Assembly: GCA_905221605.1 (NCBI GenBank)
Contig: CAJNDS010002176.1
Coordinates: forward strand, 35,001-99,000
Direction: 5' to 3'
From: Symbiodinium natans
Lineage: Eukaryota; Sar; Dinophyceae; Suessiales; Symbiodiniaceae
DNA: 64,000 nucleotides
A program made the position numbers and the translations under genes. The first letter of the stretch is position 1; each line of letters begins with the position of its first letter. The notes below the pieces were generated by a model. That model made no database searches and was not told where the DNA came from. It saw only the letters and a list, made by a program, of their open reading frames with translations. Positions 9,660 to 20,417 of this stretch are shown here, one piece after another.

Positions 9660-10213
9660 TGGAGCCGCAAGGCTTCTGGTCTTCAAGATCCATCGAGTCA
9701 GCACCGTAGCCGATCACTTTGCTTCTATGTGCAGGGCGATGGGGGGTTGGTGCCCCCTTGGATTCTGTTGAGAGCTACTTCGCTACTTGTACTTGTTATT
9801 CGCTGTCTTGCTTGGGGCGCTTTGATTTGGAACAGATCGCTGGCTGTTGAGGAAGATAGTGTCAGTTGGCAGCGGAGTACACCGAAGAGAAAAAGGGCAC
9901 ATGCCAATGTACAAGGATAGCTGGTGATTAGTTTGTATTTGTGTTTTTGTGGCGGTTTCTTTGTGTCTGTCCGTGAGTCTGCTCTTAGCACATGAGGGGT
10001 GGGGGTTGGGGGGCGGGGGGTATTGCCTCAATTTGTACCAACAAAGTACTTGCAAAGTGATGAAGAATGCGCATCTAGATTTTCGCTATGCAGTGTGTGA
10101 TCCTTTCGGTTGTTCCAGTTCCAACCATCATGTGGCAGCACATGAGACACTGCACGTTTGGCAGCATAAACTCGTGGCAGAGTGCTCGCTAGATCCGCAG
10201 GCTTCCTTTGCAG
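9660..10213. other. no supported gene
   Basis: Open frames exist but no segment with both splice signals and natural composition was found. Confidence 0.4.
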
Positions 10214-10250
10214 AGGAAAGAGCAATCAGGGCGAAACATGTTGTGAATGT
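10214..10250 (+). CDS. candidate exon
   Basis: Strong acceptor (GGCTTCCTTTGCAG). Reads EERAIRAKHVVNV. The donor is probably of GA type near 10250. Confidence 0.45.
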
Positions 10251-10380
10251 GAGAAGAGCAGAGACTTCTGGGTGCGCGGGGTAAACCCTTCATCTGCGCC
10301 CTCGACCCGGCCTCGGCGCCTCGAGGGCCCGGACGCCTGAATTCAACCGACTCCTCTGCACTCAAATTTTCGAGTGCTTG

Positions 10381-10455
10381 GTTTAAGGTTTAAGGTTTCA
10401 GACCGTTTTAGGGTTGGTTTAAGGTTTAGGGTTTCAGGCCGTTTGAGGGTTCAGG
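10381..10455 (+). repeat. degenerate TTTAGGG-type repeats
   Basis: GGTTTAAGG, TTTAGGG and TTTCAGGCCG units. Confidence 0.6.
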
Positions 10456-10582
10456 CCTCCCGATGTTTCTTCCTCCTCTGGGCTCAAAGTTGGCATTTTG
10501 GCACCTCTGAGCCCACAGAGACCAACAAGATCCAACCCGCCGGGGCTCTCGGAGAGGGGCGCAGGGGCAGTGTGTCGTTCAT

Positions 10583-10621
10583 TGATATATGTATATATAT
10601 ATATATAATGTATAATGTATG

Positions 10622-10654
<33 letters not shown>

Positions 10655-10664
10655 ATATATATAT
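10583..10664. repeat. TATA/GTAT microsatellite
   Basis: Alternating TA and TATG units, self-complementary. Confidence 0.9.
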
Positions 10665-10711
10665 GGGTCACCGCCTATAGCGGTTCCCCTGTGTTTTTGC
10701 ACATTCCCTTA

Positions 10712-11432
10712 AACCATCTAACCAAAAACCCCTCAAACCATTAAACCATTAAACCATTAAACCATTAAACCATTAAACCATTAAACCATTAAACCATTAA
10801 ACCATTAAACCATTAAACCATTAAACCATTAAACCAATGGTTTCCCCCATATGAGAATCCCCTTAACCATTAATTAAACCATTAAACCATTAAACCAATG
10901 GTCTCCCCCCCAAACCATTAAACCATTAAACCATTAAACCATTAAACCATACCATTAACCCATTAAACCAATGGTTTCCCGCTTCTGAAAATCCCCTAAA
11001 CCATTAAGCCATTAAACCATTAAACCATTAAACCAATGGTTTCCTCCTTATGAAAATTCCCTAAACCATTAAACCAGTAAACCATTAAACCAATTGTTTC
11101 CCCCATATGAGAATCCTCTAAACCATTAAACCATTTTCATGGCGGGCAACCAGTGGTTTAATGGTTTAATGGTTTAATAGTTTAATGGTTTAATGGTTTA
11201 ATGGTTTAATGGTTTAATGGTTTAATGGTTTAATGGTTTAATGGTTTAATGGTTTAATGGTTTAATGGTTTAATGGTTTAATGGTTTAATGGTTTAATGG
11301 TTTAAGGGATTTTCATAAGGGGGAAACCATTGGTTTAATGGTTTAATGGTTTAATAGTTTAGGGGATTCTCATAAGGGGGAAACCATTGGTTTAATGGTT
11401 TAATGGTTTATTGGTTAAATGGTTTAATGGTT
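10712..11432. repeat. inverted AAACCATT / AATGGTTT arrays (large hairpin)
   Basis: Left arm (10712-11140) is a direct array of AAACCATT with interruptions such as GTTTCCCCCATATGAGAATC. Right arm (11152-11432) is its reverse complement, AATGGTTT. The arms meet at about 11141-11151, so the whole is a roughly 720-bp imperfect palindrome with repetitive arms. Confidence 0.9.
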
Positions 11433-11589
11433 CTCCTGCCGAGGTACCTCTACCGCATCTTTTCTGCTCCTAAAGTTCTGATTCGCAAGCAGTGTCCCCT
11501 GTATCCTTTCTGCTCCGAATATTCTGAATCGCAAGCAGTGTCTCCCGTGTCTTTTCTGCTCATAAGTATACGTATACTATATGGGGTTG

Positions 11590-13560
11590 CGCCTTAAACC
11601 CTAACTCTTAAACCCTGACTCTATAGGGTTTTAAGGTTAGGGTTTAGGTTGAATTGCCGGCTTAGGTTTCAATGCTTCAATCTTTAACCCTAAACCTGTC
11701 AACCTGAACCCTCTAGGGTTGGGGTGCCTACATCATCATCGGATTTGACAAGCTCTGCGGAAATTTCTATATGACAAGGTTATAACTTATTGCTGTGGTT
11801 ATAACTATGGGTTAGGGTTTGATTTTTATACACTTATGTAAACCCATTAGAATAAGGGGAACCCCATCACGCCCCAACAAGCGAAATATCCTAAATACTT
11901 TACCTTAGCTAAAATATCTCAAGCAACCATTCCCCGATACGCAACACCTGAATTCCATCATTTAACGATATAGTTTGTGTATATGTTGAATCCCAGCAAG
12001 TAGTGAAAGTGACGAGCTCTGCGGATATATGTACATGACAAGGTTATAACTTTTTGCTGCGGTTAGAACTATGGTTCAGGGTTTGATTGATATACATGTA
12101 AATTCACCTATAAGAAAAAATGAGGGCAACCCCATCACGCCCCCAACAAGCAAAACAAAACCTCTATCCTAAAAGCTTTACCTCACCTAAGATCGCTCAA
12201 GCAACCATCCCCCGATAAGCAAAACTTGAATTATCCTCTTTGTTTATATGTTGAATCCCATGAAGTAGTTTTCAGGACATTCGCTCACAGTATTCTCGCG
12301 TCACCGGGGCGAAAGAGCCCTACAACCGTAGGCATAACCCCATGTTTAAGGTTTGGGGACTTAAGCTCTAAGTGCTCTGGGGTTTTATGGTTCTATTGTA
12401 TAGGTAATTAATGCCCAAACCTTAAACCTAAACCTTTAAACCCTATAGGGTTCAATGGTTCGACAACCTAAGGTCTGGGCATGTATACCTTCAGCACCCT
12501 TTAGGGTTAAAACCTTTGAACCTTTGGGAGCCCTGTAGGGTTTTACGGTTCTGACCCTAAACGAATCAGGGTTAAGGTCTGAATGCCCGAACTTTAAACC
12601 CTTAAGATTAAAATTCTTTGAGTTTTCGTTTTAAATGCCTAAGTCCTAAACCCCAACCCCTTAAACCTTAACTCTATAGGGCTTAAAGGTTCGAGTTTAG
12701 GTTGAATTGCCGGCTTAGGTTTAAATGCCTCAATCTTAAACCCTAAACCTGTCAACCTTAACCCTCTAGGGTTGGGGCGCCTACATCATGATCGGATTTG
12801 ACGAGCTCTGCGGATATATGTATATGACAAGGTTATAACTTTTTGCTGCGGTTATAGCTATGGTTCAGGGTTTGATTTATATACATGTAAATATCCTATA
12901 AGAATAGCTCAAGCAACCATCCCCCGATAAGCAAAACCTGAATTCTATCATGTAACGATATGGTTTGTTTATACTTTGAATCCCAGGAAGTAGTGAAAAG
13001 GACATTTGCTCACAGTATTCTCGCGTCATTGGGAAGAAAGCCCTACAAACGTAGGCATAGCCCTATGGGATTTAAGGTTTAGGGATTTAAGCTCCAAGCC
13101 CTATAGGGCTTTAAGGTTCTATCGTACAGGTAATGCCTAAACCTTAAACCCTAAGCCTTTAAACCCTGTAGGGTTGAATGGTTCAAGAAGACCTAAGGTC
13201 TGGGCATGTATACCTTCAGCACCCTTTAGGGTCAAAACCTTTGTTCCTTGTAGAGCCCTATCGGGTTTTAGGGTTCTGACCCTAAACGGTTCAGGGTTAA
13301 GGTTTAACTGCCCGAACTTTCAACCCTTAAGGTTAAATCTCTATGGGTTTAGGTTTAAAGTTTAAAAAAAACCTAAATCTTAAACCCTAACCGCTTAGCC
13401 TTAACTCTATCGGGTTGAACGGTTAGGGTTTAGGTTTCATTGCGGGCTTACGTTTAAATGCCTCAGTCTTAAGCCCTAAACCTGTCAAACTTAACCCTAT
13501 AGGTTTGGGGTACCTGCATCATCATCGACTTGTTGCTGTGGTAATAACGATGGTTTAGGG
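11590..13560. repeat. degenerate dispersed repeat R, copy set 1
   Basis: Telomere-like words (CCCTATAGGG, CCTTAAACCC) are mixed with longer repeated blocks. GAGCTCTGCGGA followed by a TATGACAAGGTTATAACT-like block recurs near 11750, 12015 and 12812. GTCTGGGCATGTATACCTTC recurs near 12474 and 13198. TTTGCTCACAGTATTCTCGC or a close variant occurs near 12283 and 13004. The same blocks recur at 54990-57150. No coding potential seen. Confidence 0.8.
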
Positions 13561-13617
13561 TTTAAAAGATATACATTTATGTAAACCTTTAAAAATAAGG
13601 GGAACCGCAATAGGCGG

Positions 13618-13795
13618 ACGCCCATATATATATATATATATAATGTATGTATAGGTCTGTATGTATATGTATGTATGTGTGTATGCAGATAAATTAACAA
13701 AGAATACGCATACATATACATATACATATACACATACATATACACATACATGTATATGTACATATACATATACATATACACACATATACTTGTTT
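13618..13795. repeat. TATA / CATATA microsatellites
   Basis: TA-rich repeats, CATATA-type, giving low-complexity Tyr/Val/Met open frames on the minus strand. Confidence 0.85.
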
Positions 13796-13991
13796 TTTGG
13801 TTTTTAAGTTTAAGGCACTTTACATTCAAGGGGGCTGCTTCGGGATTCGGGATTGCTTCAGGTATGTCACTCGCACCAACATCCAACCATTCCGGTACTG
13901 ACAACATGCAGTCCTGGTCAAGGATGTAGTTGTGAGATGTGTGGTGAGTGCTGTGTGAGAAGCAATCACCGGACGGGGCTAAGCTAGGCAG

Positions 13992-14204
13992 AAGCCCCCA
14001 AGCGGACAAGCATCGTTGAGTGCTCGTCATGTCAACACGTCCGGCTACACAAACGAAGCTCAGCTGTTCGCAGTACGCAGCTCGTTTCTGGAATCCGCCG
14101 TGGGCTGCATGAAATCCCAGGGCCGTAGGAGTACAGCCCCTGGCACCTGGGCCTCGAAAAAAAATTTGTACCAGGCTAGCGATGGCCACCACAGCCCAAA
14201 ATAA
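13992..14204 (+). CDS. candidate exon (long open segment)
   Basis: Acceptor AAGCTAGGCAG, then 70 open codons to TAA (14202-14204). Contains HVNTSGYTNEAQLFAVRSSF, then LESAVGCMK. The real exon probably ends earlier, near 14120. The opposite strand is also open, so frame choice is by composition. Confidence 0.45.
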   Translation, partial: KPPSGQASLSARHVNTSGYTNEAQLFAVRSSFLESAVGCMKSQGRRSTAPGTWASKKNLYQASDGHHSPK

Positions 14205-15607
14205 GTCAGATTTCCCGGGCATGAATCACCAGCTAAACACATCTCGAGCTGAGGCTCTTTCATATCTTGGCACAAGAAAACCATGGCCCCTGCCGGGCAC
14301 GCAGATGGGGTGTGGAAGACGGCACTTCGCGCTTTCCAGCATCTCGCAATTTGAGGATACGGCTTAGGACGGATGTGCTGACCCAGGGGCACTTTGCCAC
14401 CGAGAGCGCAAGAGTTCTCTGCCCAAGCACCCCCCCCAAACGCCCAGCACGTAGACCACTGCTCAGCGCCCCGCGGGAGCTCCGAAACCGAGCTCCGCGA
14501 CTTCCCGGTTCTCCTCCACTCCTGGCAGACCAGGGCAGAAAGCCGAGGTGTCAAAGCCTTCAAGCTCTTCTGCGCAAACGTTCCAAGGCCCACTGACCAC
14601 AGGGCTTGTTGAGGTATTTTCACAGGGTCCATTCTGAGGCTTATCGCTCACTCAGCAAGAGAAAGCAAGAACTGCTAAGCTTAACGTGGTTTTTACCACC
14701 TTAAGCCCTACATGCTCCCCTTCATTCTTGGGCTTGAGGCTACCACCCCCCCCCCCCCCCCAACAAAAAACAAAAACCCAAGAAAGGCTTATTACTTAGC
14801 TTTGGAATTAAAGTTTGCTGATAACCCAGATCCTGGAGTTATAGAGGCAGCCCAGACTCAACAGGGTGCAACATGAAGGGGTTTTACGGATTCGTTCCCT
14901 TTAAAGTTTGGTGTTGCAACGCTTCAAAGCCTCTTCGCAGGGGTTGATTTGAACATCGTGTTTAAATTTTTAGTAGCCCGGAATCCAAAAACAGTCCATA
15001 CAAAGCCATAAGCATGAATTTTTGTAGCCCCCCCCCCTCCCCCCCCCCCTTCCCCCCCTGCCCTGGCCCAAACCTACCCTAAAGGGTTCGGCCACGCAGG
15101 TGAAGCGAAATCAAATTCGGCCCGGCTTTGCCTGGCAGCCACCCCGGGGCTGGCATGCGGGGCGGAGGGGGTGGGGTTAGGGTTTTTAGGGTTTTAGGGT
15201 TTTAGGGTTTTAGGGTTTTAGGGTTTTAGGGTTTTAGGGTTTTAGGGTTTTAGGGTTTTTGGGTTTTAGGGTTTTAGGGTTTTTTTAGGGTTTTAGGGTT
15301 TTTAGGGTTTAGGGTTTTTAGGGTTTTAGGGTTTTTTAGGGTTTTAGGGTTTTAGGGTGTTAGGGTGTTAGGGTTTTAGGGTTTTAGGGTTTTAGGTTTT
15401 AGGTGTTAGGGTTTTAGGGTTTTAGGGTTTTAAGGGTTTTAGGGTTTTAGGGTTTTAGGGTTTAGGGGTATCCTGGTGGGAATATGTGGGGTGCACTTGA
15501 GCTGGAGTGCTGGGTACAAGTAGGTGTGGGACGGGATGTGCAGCACCCGCCGAGGCATGGGTGCTGGCATGCTTACTTCTTTTGGCGGCCGGCTGGTCTT
15601 TTTCAAG
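14205..15607. other. mostly non-coding, with poly-C and a repeat array
   Basis: Holds C-runs (14744-14761, 15031-15056) and the TTTTAGGG array. An acceptor-like site near 14533 precedes helix-like frames (RAESRGVKAFKLF), but no frame is convincing. Confidence 0.4.
15172..15467 (+). repeat. TTTTAGGG array (octamer variant)
   Basis: About 295 bp in which the unit is mainly TTTTAGGG, one T longer than elsewhere in the window. Some TGTTAGGG units also occur. Confidence 0.9.
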
Positions 15608-15690
15608 TGCCGGCCTCAACGTGGCCTTGGGAACTGACAGGTTCTTGGACAGATTGCCGTCGGTCTTCAGATTAGATTTTGCAGCCAGGG
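15608..15690 (+). CDS. candidate exon
   Basis: Acceptor GGTCTTTTTCAAG. Reads AGLNVALGTDRFLDRLPSVF after 1 nt. The open frame runs to 15941 with a C-rich tail. The donor is not resolved. Confidence 0.42.
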
Positions 15691-15782
15691 GGGGTGGATG
15701 TCGTGGAGATCGGGGGTTCTGGTTCGGGGAGAGAGAAGTCTACAGCCGTGGAGCCTCAACTAGAATAAGGAGACATGAGCAG

Positions 15783-15818
15783 ATGAACGTCCCCATGGCT
15801 GTGAAAGTTGCACTCGGG
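15783..15818 (+). CDS. possible exon
   Basis: Acceptor GACATGAGCAG. Reads MNVPMAVKVAL. GA donor possible. Confidence 0.33.
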
Positions 15819-16014
15819 AGAGTGGTCAATTGGCATGACTCTCGGACTTCCCCCCCTTCCCCCCCCCCCCCCTTCCCAGCCCCCAACATCCTTCCCAGCC
15901 CCCAACATCCTCCCTGTGCCCTATGCCATACAGCCTCATGAAAGCCTCAGGTGAATGCACCGACCCCGAAGCAGGGTGCCGTCCTCAGGTTGGTAGGGGG
16001 AGTGTTCTTCACAG

Positions 16015-16043
16015 ACTGCAAGAGGAAGCACCAGCCCTGACAG
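16015..16043 (+). CDS. candidate exon
   Basis: Acceptor TGTTCTTCACAG, GA donor (ACAG|GATTCC). Reads LQEEAPALT with 1 nt in and 1 out, which fits the next exon exactly. Confidence 0.55.
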
Positions 16044-16084
16044 GATTCCGCACGCTCGTATACCTTCCTTACCTCCTAATTGGT

Positions 16085-16145
16085 TTTAAACCCCAAACCC
16101 GAAACCCTAGCCCTAAACCCCAAACCCCGAACCCGAAACCCTCCC
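16085..16145 (-). repeat. CCCTAAA/CCCCAAA-strand repeats
   Basis: In the 3' half of the intron before the exon at 16174. Confidence 0.8.
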
Positions 16146-16173
16146 TTCCTTAACTTCTATATTCCATTTGCAG

Positions 16174-16254
16174 GCATCCAGGGATTTTTGAGGCGACAGC
16201 TCGCCAGCACTTGGAGAGAATGTGCCATTCCTCCGGCGTTTGGGCTCCTCAAAG
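16174..16254 (+). CDS. candidate exon
   Basis: Acceptor TTCCATTTGCAG, canonical donor (CAAAG|GTCTTT). Only this frame is open: IQGFLRRQLASTWRECAIPP, then AFGLLK. 2 in and 1 out. Confidence 0.7.
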
Positions 16255-16292
16255 GTCTTTTTCTCTCCTCTGAAACATATCTCCTGTTCTGT

Positions 16293-16399
16293 TTAGGGTT
16301 TAGGGTTTAGGGTTTAGGGTTTAGGGTTTAGGGTTTAGGGTTTAGGGTTTAGGGTTTAGGGTTTCGGGTCTAGGGTTTAGGGTTTAGGGTTTAGGGTTT
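16293..16399 (+). repeat. telomere-type array, TTTAGGG strand
   Basis: About 14 mostly perfect units, 38 bp after the exon ending at 16254. Confidence 0.95.
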
Positions 16400-16463
16400 T
16401 AGGATGCCTCTCCTCTCCTCGCCTCTCTTCTCGTCTCCCCTTCCTCTGCTCTTCGCCCCCCAG

Positions 16464-16520
16464 GCCCGGCAGCGCCACAGGCGAGGCTGCCATGGCGCCT
16501 CTCCGGGAGTTTTGTACCGC
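16464..16520 (+). CDS. candidate exon
   Basis: Strong acceptor (CTTCGCCCCCCAG). With 1 base from 16254 it reads PAAPQARLPWRLSGSF. A second frame (PGSATGEAAMAPLREF) is also open. Confidence 0.42.
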
Positions 16521-16534
16521 CTCGGGCCCCTCTA

Positions 16535-16640
16535 AACCCTAAGCCCTAAACCCTAAACCCTAAACCCTAAACCCCAAAACCCCAAACCCCAAACCCCAAA
16601 CCCCAAACCCCAAACCCTAAACTCTACACCCGAAACCCTG
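16535..16640 (-). repeat. CCCTAAA/CCCCAAA-strand array
   Basis: Starts directly after the possible exon at 16464, an exception to the usual polarity. Confidence 0.9.
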
Positions 16641-17110
16641 TTTTTGTGGGATCTTGCTTGGGGTGACTGCGGGACACTACAGTGGTTCCAAGACCGAGAC
16701 ACTGGGAGGCAAGTGGGTGTCGTAAATCGCGTCCGTCCCTTCCGTGCAAGTGAAGGACGCCCTGAATTGATTCTGGGAAGGTTGGAGGGGAAGCCTCCTG
16801 AATACCCCTAGGTACTGAACCCTCCGCAACACCGCTGACATCCGCACTGCCGTAAGTCCGTACCTTTCCCAGGTCGCCCTCGTCTTCGGACTAGCTGCGG
16901 CGGTCGGTCTGCGGCTGAGAGGGTTCCCCGGAGCCCCCTTGAAGGGCAGTTTGGGGTTTTTTGAGATGTTTCTGGCCTAACAGAGTTGGGGAATTTGGGG
17001 GTGTCTCAGACCTCGGCTGGGAAGAGTAGAGGGTGGGTTTTGCCCTCCAGATTGAGGCCTTGATCCGGTAGAGTCCAGGAGATTGGGGTGCGTGACCAGC
17101 GTCATTTCAG

Positions 17111-17226
17111 CACAAAAGCGGTGCCTGGGTTTGGTGAGACTCACGATGCCTCGGCCATCAACCTTCCGAGGTCGCTTCTCGAAGCCCGCCCCACCTCTGA
17201 CGATCTGAGTGACGAGTTCTGTCGAG
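17111..17226 (+). CDS. candidate exon
   Basis: Acceptor AGCGTCATTTCAG, GC donor (GTCGAG|GCAAGG). Contains TKAVPGFGETHDASAINLPR, then SLLEARPTSDDLSDE. 1 nt in, 1 out. Confidence 0.6.
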
Positions 17227-17764
17227 GCAAGGGATCTGAGTGGTGTTGGATGGTGGTCTGCTCAGGATTGTCGTGAGTTCATGGGTACAGGCGGGGGTGC
17301 TCGTTTCAGTCAACAGGCCGGAACCTGCATTGGGGGGAGGTCCTTATGGCTGATGGGCGGGATGTTCTAACTATTAAGGCTCCCAAGGTATAGCGGTATT
17401 TGATTTGTTTCGGTTGTTGCTGAATCTCCGAGGTCGTGGCGATGCTTCTGCAATCTGAGCTTCTGATGAAGCCTCTATAAGGTCCGGCATACCTTGCTGG
17501 TAAGACTCCAAGCTGCTACACAAGATAAGGATCCGCTTTGAACTATTGTTCGTCCGAGTTTCTGCGAAGATACATCCCTCCGTTACCACTGCACCCTACA
17601 AAAGCTGGCCGTTCCGCCGATAAAGTGATATGTATATATATATATATATATAACACGCGACATGTATGTATGTATGTATGTATGTATGTATGTATGTATG
17701 TATGTATGTATGTATGTATGTATGTATGTATGTATGTATGTATGTATGTATGTATGTATGTATG

Positions 17765-17802
<38 letters not shown>

Positions 17803-18500
17803 GTTCGCATATTTCCCTAATCACGCCTGTTTTTACGTATTACTATAATATATTCTATTGCACATAACAGTTTATTGTTGTGCGCTATTTAATTTCGGTT
17901 TCACTACATATCATATCAATGACCGTAAACTATGGTATATGATTATGTTATCATGATTGTTATGAGAAGTTGTTCTGTTTTCATCTCATCAAAAGCTTAT
18001 GATTTGCCATCATGTTATTTCATGTTCTTATTCGCTAGTCGATGTATTTATGTTGAAACATGCTTTAAGCTTAGCAGGCTTTGGGTGAGCATGGTTCATT
18101 GTAACACATGTGCAACATTTGATCCGTGACGTTTTGGGCCCAAGCTGGCTGATCAAATAGCTTCCCCACCCACCCACCTTTCTATTCCGGGCTCCGGTGG
18201 TGTTGCTACGGTTTAGGGTTTAGAGTTTACGGTTTGGGTTTAGGGTTTAGGGTTTAGGGTTTAGGTGCTGCTTTACATAGTGCTAGTGGCTATCGAACGC
18301 TGCTATTTTCATGTTGTCATATTCTATTCCTTTTGTACAACTCGCTGTTCCTTTTTTCTATGGTTATCATGGTTATTGCTACTATATTCCTACATATGCT
18401 GAGCTCAACTCTACTTTTGAACTAGTCAAGTATATATACAGAGTGATCCAGTGACCTTTGAGAGTAAGCCTTGCCACTAATTGTTTCACGGCCGCACAAG
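17227..18500. other. non-coding, AT-rich with microsatellites
   Basis: Contains the ATGT array and a low-GC stretch (17830-18130). A GTAAGACT donor-like site lies near 17501, but no acceptable exon precedes it. Confidence 0.45.
17664..17768 (+). repeat. ATGT tetranucleotide array
   Basis: About 26 perfect ATGT units flanked by TA repeats. Gives Met/Tyr/Val/Cys and Ile/His/Thr open frames that are not genes. Confidence 0.97.
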
Positions 18501-18546
18501 ACTGGCCAACAGCCGCCTGCTGGGGGAGCTCCTGAAACTTAGACCG
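18501..18546 (+). CDS. candidate exon
   Basis: Acceptor GGCCGCACAAG, GC donor. Reads LANSRLLGELLKLRP. A TTTAGGG array begins 6 bp after the donor. Confidence 0.6.
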
Positions 18547-18550
18547 GCCC

Positions 18551-18655
18551 AGTTTAGGGTTTAGGGTTTAGGGTTTAGGGTTTAGGGTTTAGGGTTTAGG
18601 GTTTAGGGTTTAGGGTTTAGGGTTTAGGGTTAGGGTTAGGGTTTAGGATTTAGGA
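18551..18655 (+). repeat. telomere-type array, TTTAGGG strand
   Basis: About 14 units, ending in TTAGGG and TTTAGGA variants. Confidence 0.95.
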
Positions 18656-18747
18656 ATTTGTACTTATTATATTGGGTTTTTGAGGGGGTCTTACTATGGT
18701 TTGGCAGGTTCAGGGAGCAGGGTTTCAGGGTTGCAGAATACTTCCTA

Positions 18748-18995
18748 AAAGCCTAAAACCCTAAAACCCTTAAACCCTACAACCCTTAAACCCTTAAACC
18801 CTCAAGCCCTCAAACCCTTCAACTAAAACCCTTCAACCCTTAAAAACCTTAACAACCTGAAACCCTTAAGCCCTTAAGCCCTTAAACCCTTAAGAAACCC
18901 AAAGCCCTAAAACCCTAAAGCCCTTAAACCCTTAAACCCTTAAACAACCTAAAACCCTAAAACCCTAAAAAAAGCCCTTAAACCCTTAGCAACCT
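18748..18995 (-). repeat. degenerate CCCTTAAA/CCCTAAA array
   Basis: CCCTTAAA and CCCTAAAA units upstream of the exon at 19042. Confidence 0.85.
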
Positions 18996-19041
18996 TGTGT
19001 AGGGGCCCGGTGCTTCGAGCTCCCTGGCGTCGGCTCGGCAG

Positions 19042-19083
19042 TGGGAGAGGTCCCGTGACTTTCCCTCTGCCAAAGCCTCCGAG
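19042..19083 (+). CDS. candidate exon
   Basis: Acceptor GTCGGCTCGGCAG, GC donor (TCCGAG|GCTTGC). Reads WERSRDFPSAKASE, 14 codons, 0 in and 0 out. Confidence 0.6.
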
Positions 19084-19121
19084 GCTTGCTACATAGTGTT
19101 CGGGTCCTGTTTGGGTCGCTG

Positions 19122-19172
19122 TTTAGGGTTCAGGGTTTAGGGTTCAGGGTTTAGGGTTTAGGGTTTAGGGTT
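19122..19172 (+). repeat. TTTAGGG/TTCAGGG-strand array
   Basis: 38 bp downstream of the exon ending at 19083. Confidence 0.9.
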
Positions 19173-19211
19173 ATGCGTAGTTTACGGGTGGTGATTGCTG
19201 CTGTCACGAAG

Positions 19212-19274
19212 GACCCCGGGTCGAAGCAAAATGGCCCCCAAGGCGTTGCAGCCGCGAGAAAGTGGTGCAGCGCG
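19212..19274 (+). CDS. possible exon
   Basis: Acceptor GCTGTCACGAAG. Reads DPGSKQNGPQGVAAARKW in phase with the previous exon. A competing frame from an ATG at 19231 (MAPKALQPRESGAARDK) reaches a GTGAGC donor at 19340. Confidence 0.37.
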
Positions 19275-19881
19275 TGACAAAAGGCCAGTCACCAAAACTC
19301 CTCCGCCAGCCGAGCCCAACCACATTGCAGCAACAGCAAGTGAGCTTAAACGCCATCCGTGCTCTTAGTTGCCTTTGGCCCGATGACCCAGAGTCAGAGT
19401 AGTGTCCGATCGCACGTCCTCATGGCTGCAGATGAGGCCGGGAATCAGCCATCGGGCTGGTAATTGCTCTTGCGGTTCGGGCTAAGCTGGCCCCGCATGT
19501 GGCACCAAAAGAAGATGATCAGAGCCGGTTCCGAATGCACCAGCCTACCCCCATGTGCTTTTTTTAAAACAACATGTTTATGTTTTGAAAGTGTTGGAAC
19601 CGAGACCTTCCTGTAAGGACCCACAAGCTTGCGTCCCTAAAGAATCCCGCACGTCCTGTCCCACAAGCTTCCGGAGACCGTGGATCCCTCCCTCCCCCCT
19701 CGCAGCCCCAAGGGTTTAGGGTTTAGGGTTTAGGGTTTAGGGTTTAGGTTTAGGGTTTAGGGTTTAGGGTTTAGGGACAACCTCCCGAGGGAGGCGGCTT
19801 GCTCTCTGGCTGCTGCAAAGTCGAGGCCCGGGTGATTGTGGAGAGGAGAGGGCCAGGGTCGTTTCACAGCTTTGCCTGCAG

Positions 19882-19980
19882 AAGAACCTACTACGGTCAA
19901 CCAGTTGCTAGGGCTATGGACCCAACTCCAAAGCCACGCACGGAAGCTGAACAGCTTTCGTCATCCTGGGCGCTGGAAAG
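19882..19980 (+). CDS. candidate exon
   Basis: Strong acceptor (AGCTTTGCCTGCAG), GA donor. Contains TYYGQPVARAMDPTPKPRTE, then AEQLSSSWALE. 1 nt in, 2 out. Confidence 0.5.
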
Positions 19981-20025
19981 GACGTGAAAGGTCAAAATAG
20001 ACCCTGAACTCTTCGAACCCGGAAC

Positions 20026-20195
20026 CCGGAACCCTAAACCCTAAACCCTAAACCCTAAACCCTAAACCCTAAACCCCAAACCCTTTTAAACCCTAAACCC
20101 TAAACCCTAAACCCTAAACCCTAAACCCTAAACCCTAAACCCTAAACCCTAAACCCTAAACCCTAAACCCTAAACCCTAAACCCTAAACCCTAGT
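20026..20195 (-). repeat. telomere-type array, CCCTAAA strand
   Basis: About 23 mostly perfect units, ending 23 bp before the exon at 20219. Confidence 0.97.
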
Positions 20196-20218
20196 GAGAG
20201 CCTGGACTGCCGGCGCAG

Positions 20219-20284
20219 ATCAGCGATGAGAACAAGGCTCTCTTGGATGCGAAGGTCAAGGCAGCGGAAACACGGATCAAGAAG
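20219..20284 (+). CDS. candidate exon, coiled-coil type
   Basis: Acceptor TGCCGGCGCAG, GC donor (AAGAAG|GCCGCC). 22 codons, 0 in and 0 out: ISDENKALLDAKVKAAETRI, then KK. Confidence 0.7.
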
Positions 20285-20341
20285 GCCGCCGTGCCTCTCC
20301 GTGGGCTACTTTTGGCGGGATTGCAATGAGCCCAAGTATTC

Positions 20342-20394
20342 GGGGTTTAGGGTTTAGGGTTTAGGGTTTAGGGTTTAGGGTTTAGGGTTTAGGG
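20342..20394 (+). repeat. telomere-type array, TTTAGGG strand
   Basis: Seven units between the exons at 20219 and 20418. Confidence 0.95.
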
Positions 20395-20417
20395 AGTCAC
20401 CATGAGCCCGGGCCCAG

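Noticed and set aside
10712-11432. CRISPR-like array
   Set aside because: Units are contiguous 8-mers without spacers, and the second half is inverted.
14060-14632. 190-codon minus-strand open frame
   Set aside because: No splice signals on that strand, and the opposite strand carries better exon candidates. Open by GC content.
17582-17848. Met-Tyr-Val-Cys and His-Thr-Tyr-Ile repeat proteins
   Set aside because: Translations of the ATGT array.
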